Source of the DNA: Desulfosporosinus acididurans
GTDB lineage: Bacteria; Bacillota; Desulfitobacteriia; Desulfitobacteriales; Desulfitobacteriaceae
Length of the DNA: 64,000 nt
Assembly (NCBI RefSeq): GCF_001029285.1
Contig: NZ_LDZY01000002.1
Location: 310,001 to 374,000 of the forward strand
Reading direction: 5' to 3'
The notes under the pieces are model-generated. The model saw only the letters and a program-made list of their open reading frames with translations. It made no database searches and had not been told where the DNA came from. The translations under genes were made by a program, and so were the position numbers. The first letter of the stretch is position 1, and every line of letters starts with the position of its first letter. Positions 58,433 to 64,000 of this stretch are shown here, one piece after another.

Positions 58433-59416
58433 TTAAAGTTGTTTTAACACAGATATCAATTGATCAGCAGTACGCTGCCAAGTCCAACTTTTTGCGAAAG
58501 TTTGACCGGCATCGGCAAAACGCTGCCGCTCGTTGTCATTAGTTAATAGATGATACATAGCTTCGGTTAGGGCCATAACATCGCTCGGCTGAATGACAAT
58601 GCAATTTTCTCCATTTCTCGTGTAATCACGATTCCCGCCACAATCGGTAGTTATAACTGCCGTCCCGCACGCCATTGCTTCAAGGGGCGGTAGGCCAAAT
58701 GATTCGTAATATGAGGCATAAACAAAAAGGTCTGCTCGAGCATAGAGTAGGGCCATCTCTTGGTCACTTTTGGCTTTCATGATCGTATAAGGAAATGTTG
58801 TTTCGAATGTTTGCTCTTCTGGATTAACAACAAGAAGAGTAAAATTCGGGAAACGTTCCTTCAGATATTTGCAGGCTTCCAGAAAGTCGCTATTTCCTTT
58901 CCAGGAATAGCCTGGACCACGCAAAATGTAGAAAATAGTTTTTTGACCGGTTCGCGCGGAAAGCTTAGGGGAGGGATGGAAAAAAGCCGAATCGACGCCA
59001 CCAGAGATTACTGAACTGTCGCGGCCTACTTCCGAAAGAATCAGTTGGCGCTGCCACTGAGAAATGGTGACAATTGGCGCATCGATAGAATAGGTGGCTT
59101 TGGACAATTCAGGATTAGCTACGCACAATGGCTCGTAGACGAGACTAAGGCGAACAACTTTCCCTTTTTTCGATTGCCACGCTGGAAAAACGGTTGAATA
59201 GAAATTGGGCAGGATAAAATCGCATGAGGGAAACGCCTTAGGAGATAATTCTTTTACCCGAGTTATTTTAGCACGCACTGGCCATTCTACGATACCCTGT
59301 TGAGGCATGACAAATTCCACATTTTGACCACGATCTATCAGAGCATTTGCTACCTGATAGAGAAAACGGGCTCCGCCGCCTTTTTCTAAACTCACTGCCG
59401 GAATCACAATTTTCAT
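58433..59416 (-). CDS. GT4-type glycosyltransferase
   Basis: The 327-residue GT-B protein has an N-terminal GGGARFLYQVANALIDRG, the donor site ESFGLPPLEAMACGTAVITT near residue 240, and KTIFYILRGPGYSWKGNSDF near 170. GGAGGT precedes the ATG. It is single on the minus strand and shares the intergenic region with the sugar-nucleotide operon on the plus strand. Confidence 0.85.
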   Translation of the reverse strand: MKIVIPAVSLEKGGGARFLYQVANALIDRGQNVEFVMPQQGIVEWPVRAKITRVKELSPKAFPSCDFILPNFYSTVFPAWQSKKGKVVRLSLVYEPLCVANPELSKATYSIDAPIVTISQWQRQLILSEVGRDSSVISGGVDSAFFHPSPKLSARTGQKTIFYILRGPGYSWKGNSDFLEACKYLKERFPNFTLLVVNPEEQTFETTFPYTIMKAKSDQEMALLYARADLFVYASYYESFGLPPLEAMACGTAVITTDCGGNRDYTRNGENCIVIQPSDVMALTEAMYHLLTNDNERQRFADAGQTFAKSWTWQRTADQLISVLKQL

Positions 59417-59543
59417 GGGTTAACCTCCGAGGTGGTTTTATTGCTAGTGTATGTAGCAGCCTTCTCCAATGTGGCAACTTGTGTCAGATAAACATACATT
59501 GACATACGATATATCAGTTATCGGGAAGGAGGAATGAAAAAGC

Positions 59544-60533
59544 GTGATGTGGGAGGGAAAAAAAGTCTTGATCACGGGGGCTGGTGGTTTTATCGGCAGC
59601 CATTTGACAGAAGCCTTAGTCAAAGCGGGGGCAAGTGTTCGGGTTTTTATCCGTTATAATTCCAGAAATGGCCGCGGAAATTTGGAAGATTTAGAGCAGC
59701 GGGAACTTGAAGAGATTGAGATCATCGCAGGGGATTTGCGAGATGCAGATGTAATAGAACGATCAGTAAAGGGATGCAATGCTGTTTTTCACCTTGGTGC
59801 TTTGGTCGGGATCCCTTATTCCTATAAAAATCCCCGGGAGGTTATTGAGACGAATATCTTGGGGACGTTTAACATTCTGACGGCTGCACGCGATCATGGA
59901 GTTGAACGAATTGTCCATACGTCCACCAGTGAAGTATACGGGTCTGCACGTTATGTCCCAATCGATGAGGCTCATCCTCTTCAGGGTCAGTCCCCATATT
60001 CGGCGAGTAAAATCGGGGCGGATAAGTTAGCAGAAAGTTTCTATGCTTCTTATAACCTACCCGTTGTTACGGTAAGGCCGTTTAATTGTTATGGACCGAG
60101 GCAGTCAGCCCGTGCTGTCATTCCGACGTTAATTACTCAGGCACTTGCCAGTGAAGAAATTCTTCTTGGTAATACCGAGGCCATACGTGATTTCACCTTT
60201 GTTTCAGATACAGTGGAGGGTTTTATAAAAGCAGCACAAAAACAAGCGGCGGTTGGAAAAGTGATTAACGTGGGTTCAGGACAGGAAATTTCGATTGGGC
60301 AATTAGCGCAAGTAATTATTGCAACCCTAGGCAGTTCGGGGAAAATCGTCCTTGATGAGTCCAGAGTTCGACCCAGTCGGAGTGAGGTGAATCGTCTTTT
60401 AGCCGATAACCGGTTGGCGAAAGAAACTCTGGAGTGGGAACCACAGGTTTCCCTTGAAGAAGGAATAAAAAAGACGATGGCGTGGATTTCTGCTCATTTG
60501 AATCGTTTTCAGATAGGAAAATATCAAATATGA
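59544..60533 (+). CDS. NAD-dependent nucleotide-sugar dehydratase (LegB-like SDR)
   Basis: The 329-residue extended SDR has GAGGFIGSHL at residues 12-21, TSTSEVYG near 127-134, and the catalytic YSASK near 151-155. It resembles UDP-GlcNAc 4,6-dehydratases such as LegB and GDP-mannose 4,6-dehydratases. GTG start at 59544 follows GGAAGGAGG. It starts a plus-strand operon for nucleotide-sugar synthesis. The exact product sugar is unknown. Confidence 0.8.
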   Translation: MMWEGKKVLITGAGGFIGSHLTEALVKAGASVRVFIRYNSRNGRGNLEDLEQRELEEIEIIAGDLRDADVIERSVKGCNAVFHLGALVGIPYSYKNPREVIETNILGTFNILTAARDHGVERIVHTSTSEVYGSARYVPIDEAHPLQGQSPYSASKIGADKLAESFYASYNLPVVTVRPFNCYGPRQSARAVIPTLITQALASEEILLGNTEAIRDFTFVSDTVEGFIKAAQKQAAVGKVINVGSGQEISIGQLAQVIIATLGSSGKIVLDESRVRPSRSEVNRLLADNRLAKETLEWEPQVSLEEGIKKTMAWISAHLNRFQIGKYQI

Positions 60534-60577
60534 ACAACTATATAAGGTTCCTATGAAAAGTGAAGAAGGGAAATGCA

Positions 60578-61282
60578 ATGCAAACTATTATTTTAGCGGG
60601 CGGCCGGGGAGTACGCCTAGACCCGTATTCGCGGGTTTTACCCAAGCCCCTTTTTCCGATTGGAGACAAACCGATAGCGGAAATTCTTGTGCATCAACTC
60701 CAACGTGCCGGGGTTGATGAAATTATCATGTGTTTGGGATATTTGGCGGATTTTATAAAGCTTTATTTTCAGAACGGCAGTTTTTGGGGGGTGACAATTC
60801 GATATTCCGTGGAGAAGGAACCTTTGGGGACGGCTGGCCCGTTACGGTTGGTCGAGGATTTAGAGGATCATTTTCTGGTGGTCAATGGTGATGAATTAAC
60901 CACTTTAGATTTTAAGGCTTTATATGAGCATCATCTTCGGAGCCGAGCGGATATGACGGTTGCGGTTCACAACAAAGCTGTTAGTTCATCCTTTGGAGTC
61001 TTAGAGATAGAAGATGGTAACATCACAGGCTATAGGGAAAAACCCTCGCTTAATTACTGGGCGAGTATGGGCATTTATGTGATTAACAAGCAGATATTGT
61101 CGTATATACCAGAGGACGAACGGTTTGATATGCCTGATCTGGTTCAGCGGCTGTTGAGGGAAAAAGCTCGGGTGGTAGGTTACGAGAGTCAAGACCTTTG
61201 GTTTGACATTGGTACGATGACTGATTTCGAAAAGGCTAAAGAGGAATTTAAAACAATTTTAGATGCCGAAAAGTCTATATAA
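60578..61282 (+). CDS. Sugar-1-phosphate nucleotidyltransferase
   Basis: The 234-residue protein has the pyrophosphorylase signature LAGGRGVRLDPYSRVLPKPL at the N-terminus and a late FDIGTMTDFEKAK. It activates a sugar phosphate as an NDP-sugar, perhaps in legionaminic- or mannose-type pathways. ATG at 60578 follows GAAGAAGGGAA and gives the usual MQTIILAGG start; a GTG six codons earlier overlaps this site. Confidence 0.85.
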   Translation: MQTIILAGGRGVRLDPYSRVLPKPLFPIGDKPIAEILVHQLQRAGVDEIIMCLGYLADFIKLYFQNGSFWGVTIRYSVEKEPLGTAGPLRLVEDLEDHFLVVNGDELTTLDFKALYEHHLRSRADMTVAVHNKAVSSSFGVLEIEDGNITGYREKPSLNYWASMGIYVINKQILSYIPEDERFDMPDLVQRLLREKARVVGYESQDLWFDIGTMTDFEKAKEEFKTILDAEKSI

Positions 61283-61334
61283 GAGGGCAGTCGTAAGTGG
61301 CAAGGATTCTAGTCATTGGGAGTGGAGGGAAACT

Positions 61335-62036
61335 ATGATGACGATGCCAAAAGTCAGTGTAATTATACCAACTTATAATTATGCACAATATGTTGGCATT
61401 GCTGTAAAGAGTGTTCTCGATCAAAATTATCCAAACATGGAGATTTTCGTGGTAGATGATGGCTCGACGGATCAAACGCAAGAAATTCTTATGCCTTTTA
61501 TACCCTGGATTCATTATTACTATAAGGATAATGGCGGAACAGCCAGTGCCTTGAACCTTGGTCTTGCCGTTGCATCGGGAAAATATGTGTGTTGGTTGAG
61601 CTCTGATGATATTTTTTTAGCGGATAAGGTTGCCAAACAGGTTTGTTTGATGGAGAAAGAGCCTGAACTGGGATTTAGTTATACCAGCTTTGTCATGATC
61701 GATGGGGCAGGATCTAAGCAGTATGAAGTGCACTCGCCGTTTTATTCGGACCAGAGAGTAATGGTACAAAAACTGATGGAGGGCTGCTTTATCAACGGAT
61801 CTTCAGTGATGATGCGCAAATCAGCCTTAGATCAGGTTGGGTATTTCGATGAAAGTATGGCTACTGTTCATGACTACGAGCTATGGTTTCGCATGCTTAG
61901 AAGTTATCCGTGCGGCTTTCTTGATGAACTGCTTTTAGGCTATCGTTGGCACGGTCGGAATGGGAGCCTTTATGTACCGGCAAATTATACAGAGCCTGCT
62001 TTGAAAAAAGCGCGTGAATTCTTCCCGGACTTATAG
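61335..62036 (+). CDS. GT2-family glycosyltransferase
   Basis: The 233-residue protein is a GT-A family 2 transferase: PKVSVIIPTYNYAQYVG at the start, DDGSTDQT near 45, and the metal motif SSDD near 98. ATG at 61335 follows GGAGGGA; the earlier frame part is not needed. It overlaps the next frame only in its long, unlikely N-terminal extension. Transfers a sugar from NDP-sugar to an envelope glycan. Confidence 0.85.
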   Translation: MMTMPKVSVIIPTYNYAQYVGIAVKSVLDQNYPNMEIFVVDDGSTDQTQEILMPFIPWIHYYYKDNGGTASALNLGLAVASGKYVCWLSSDDIFLADKVAKQVCLMEKEPELGFSYTSFVMIDGAGSKQYEVHSPFYSDQRVMVQKLMEGCFINGSSVMMRKSALDQVGYFDESMATVHDYELWFRMLRSYPCGFLDELLLGYRWHGRNGSLYVPANYTEPALKKAREFFPDL

Positions 62037-62067
62037 GAAGCGGTTGAGAAAAGGAGTGGACACTAGC

Positions 62068-62952
62068 ATGTACAAGGTATTGATCTTGGGTGGGTCAGGG
62101 ATGCTGGGGCATACCCTTTTCCGCCATCTTGCAGGGGAACGCAATTTAGATGTTTTTACCACAGTTCGTTCTTCGAAGGTTTTGTCTGATTGGCGGCCAA
62201 GGGATCAGATGAAGAAAGTACGTCAAGGCATCGATATCCATCAGATGGAAAGGCTCGTTGAGGTTTTCGGCGAAGTGAAACCAGACATTGTTATCAATTG
62301 CATTGGTATTATCAAGCAAATTCCCGAGGCAGAAGATCCTATCGAGACAATAACCATTAATGCACTGCTGCCTCACCGCATTGCGTCGCTTTGCAGTAAA
62401 GCGGGTGCCCGAATGATCCATATTAGCACGGATTGTGTCTTTGATGGAGAAAAAGGAAACTATGCCGAAAGTGATGTTTCTAATGCCAGAGATCTCTATG
62501 GAAGAGCCAAATACCTTGGAGAAGTCGCTTATCCACATTGTATTACCCTGCGAACTTCCATTATTGGACATGAACTGAAAGGAAACTATGGTTTGCTCGA
62601 ATGGTTTCTAAGCCAGAAGGATGGAGTGCGTGGCTTTAGAAACGTCATTTATTCCGGTTTCCCGACGATTGAATTATCTCGAATCATTGCGGATTATGTG
62701 ATCCCCAATTCGGAAATGTCGGGGCTTTATCATGTGTCCTCGAATCCAATTTCCAAGTATGAATTGCTTAAACTGATCAATGCTCAATATGGTAAAAATA
62801 TAAACATCGAGCCAGAGGATGGTGTCCGGTCGGATCGATCTTTAAACTCTTCGGTTTTTCGTTCTCTAACGGGCTACTCCCCACCAACTTGGGAGGAGCT
62901 CATTAATGAAATGTATCAAGATTATTTACAAGGACCTTATCATAACGGTTAG
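62068..62952 (+). CDS. RmlD-like SDR reductase
   Basis: The 294-residue protein has GGSGMLGHTLFRHL near residues 7-20, STDCVFDG near 125-132, and YGRAKYLGE (YxxxK) near 149. It resembles dTDP-4-keto-rhamnose reductases and the WbvR-type UDP-4-keto reductases. With the next gene (FnlA/CapE-like) it may make UDP-L-rhamnosamine or L-quinovosamine-type sugars; that is inference. ATG at 62068 follows AAGGAG. Confidence 0.82.
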   Translation: MYKVLILGGSGMLGHTLFRHLAGERNLDVFTTVRSSKVLSDWRPRDQMKKVRQGIDIHQMERLVEVFGEVKPDIVINCIGIIKQIPEAEDPIETITINALLPHRIASLCSKAGARMIHISTDCVFDGEKGNYAESDVSNARDLYGRAKYLGEVAYPHCITLRTSIIGHELKGNYGLLEWFLSQKDGVRGFRNVIYSGFPTIELSRIIADYVIPNSEMSGLYHVSSNPISKYELLKLINAQYGKNINIEPEDGVRSDRSLNSSVFRSLTGYSPPTWEELINEMYQDYLQGPYHNG

Positions 62953-62969
62953 ACCAAGGGGGAAGAATT

Positions 62970-64000
62970 ATGGAACTTTTTGATAGCAAAGTTATTGTTA
63001 TTACCGGGGGCACAGGTTCACTGGGAAAGGTTTTAACCAGGAGACTCCTCCAGAAAGAACTCGGTTCCCCTAAGAAAATCATTATTTTTTCGCGTGATGA
63101 AGCCAAACAGCATGCGATGCGTGTCGAATACCAGAATCAGCGCAATGTGACCGATGAGGTCATTTATGATAATTTCACACGTTTAATCGAATTTAGAATC
63201 GGAGATATTCGTGATTATCATTCAGTTAGTTCTGTTTTGAGAAATGCGGACATTGTGATCAATGCAGCAGCTTTAAAACAAGTACCTTCTTGTGAGTATT
63301 TTCCTTTTGAAGCAGTTCAAACGAATGTCCTGGGAGCTGAAAATATTGTCCGGGCTATTGCTGAAAATGATCTGAACGTAGAAACAGTTGTTGGAGTATC
63401 GACGGATAAGGCGTGTAAGCCGGTGAACGCCATGGGAATCTCCAAAGCTATGCAAGAGCGAATCTTTATCGCGGCCAATGTGACGCTCCCCAAGACTAGG
63501 TTTATCTGTGTGCGTTATGGTAATGTACTTGCTTCCAGAGGTTCGGTTATTCCGTTATTTCAGGAACAAATCAAGCACGGAGGGCCAATCACAATAACAA
63601 CCAAGGAAATGACAAGGTTTTTATTGCCTTTACAGAGCGCGGTAGATACTATCTTTGCAGTTCTCCAAGGAGCTAAGGCTGGAGAAATATTTATTCCCAA
63701 AATTCCAGCGGCTCGCATAGAAGATATCGCTAAGGCCCTGATTGGGGATCGGAAGGTTGCGATCTCGTATACGGGAATCCGTCCCGGTGAAAAGGTCCAT
63801 GAAATCCTGATTTCAGAAGAAGAGGCCTGGAGAGCTTATGACCGCGGAGGCTATTACGCGATTAAGCCAATGCTTCCTGAATTAACGGCAGCAGAACCGG
63901 GCTTACTGGCGTTGTCAAAAGAATATAGCTCGGGAGATTTCCTTATGACTGATGAAGAAACGGAAGCGCTCCTGCGGAAGCACCATTTAATGATGGGACT
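62970..64000 (+). CDS. UDP-GlcNAc 4,6-dehydratase, FnlA/CapE type, cut by window end
   Basis: 343 codons are present; the frame is open at the last base. The SDR shows ITGGTGSLGKVLTRRL near residues 11-26, STDKACKPVNAMGISKAMQE near 150-169 (variant catalytic MxxxK of inverting dehydratases) and PGEKVHEIL near 275. It makes a UDP-4-keto-6-deoxy-L-hexose from UDP-GlcNAc. ATG at 62970 follows GGGGGAAG. It follows an RmlD-like reductase, so both may feed one sugar route. Confidence 0.88.
   Translation, partial: MELFDSKVIVITGGTGSLGKVLTRRLLQKELGSPKKIIIFSRDEAKQHAMRVEYQNQRNVTDEVIYDNFTRLIEFRIGDIRDYHSVSSVLRNADIVINAAALKQVPSCEYFPFEAVQTNVLGAENIVRAIAENDLNVETVVGVSTDKACKPVNAMGISKAMQERIFIAANVTLPKTRFICVRYGNVLASRGSVIPLFQEQIKHGGPITITTKEMTRFLLPLQSAVDTIFAVLQGAKAGEIFIPKIPAARIEDIAKALIGDRKVAISYTGIRPGEKVHEILISEEEAWRAYDRGGYYAIKPMLPELTAAEPGLLALSKEYSSGDFLMTDEETEALLRKHHLMMG

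Overview
The window looks like chromosome from a low-to-mid GC, anaerobic, endospore-forming Firmicute of the Peptococcaceae type (Desulfosporosinus or Desulfitobacterium relatives). The pointers are strong AGGAGG-type ribosome sites, a Tat-exported [NiFe] hydrogenase with a cytochrome b anchor, a SAM-I riboswitch in front of the anaerobe-type homocysteine genes (DUF39, NIL-ferredoxin, UPF0280), a CgeB-like spore glycosyltransferase, and a probable selenoprotein. Genus is an inference; no rRNA is present.

Layout. 1-6.1 kb: arginine block (3' part of carB, then argF, argG, argH), with tandem ARG-box-like sites before argF. 6.1-6.4 kb: a tight cluster of DnaA boxes. 6.4-9.3 kb: NAD salvage and synthesis (pncB-nadE) and a nucleotidase-like gene. 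9.4-14.1 kb, minus strand: murC and a hydrogenase operon hyaA-hyaB-hyaC, in which both catalytic subunits lack a usable ATG/GTG/TTG and appear to start at CTG. 14.36 kb: tRNA-Thr(CGT) followed by an integrase. The next 12 kb are an AT-rich accessory region: truncated SHOCT gene, LysM protein, helicase and Toprim proteins, two XRE regulators, a CheY-like protein, a LytTR protein, a frameshifted IS1182-type transposase and a scrap of a second integrase.

27-38.7 kb: a regulator with an M20 amidohydrolase/DUF3311/symporter operon, tRNA-Thr(TGT), small secreted or membrane proteins, amtB convergent with a PII gene, two very small basic proteins, and the SAM-riboswitch homocysteine operon. 38.8-38.95 kb: a MITE-like inverted-repeat element. 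39-48.7 kb: a spore-type DUF6385 protein, small genes, then a complete-looking gas-vesicle cluster with three GvpA copies, gvpN, gvpO, three GvpF/L proteins, gvpG, gvpK, GvpS- and GvpJ-like proteins and two unassigned coiled-coil proteins. A six-base tandem repeat sits just upstream of the last gvpA.

48.7-55.4 kb, minus strand: a surface/spore glycosylation operon (three glycosyltransferases including CgeB, two beta-propeller-like surface proteins) that hides a 76-residue DUF1858 protein with an in-frame TGA at the redox Cys position and a SECIS-like hairpin. 55.5-56.9 kb: two CheX-type proteins, one fused to a receiver. 57.2-64 kb: two more glycosyltransferases and a nucleotide-sugar operon (LegB-like dehydratase, sugar nucleotidyltransferase, GT2, RmlD-like reductase, FnlA/CapE-like dehydratase cut by the window end). 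Gas vesicles, spore-surface glycosylation and surface sugars together suggest a region devoted to the cell or spore envelope and buoyancy.
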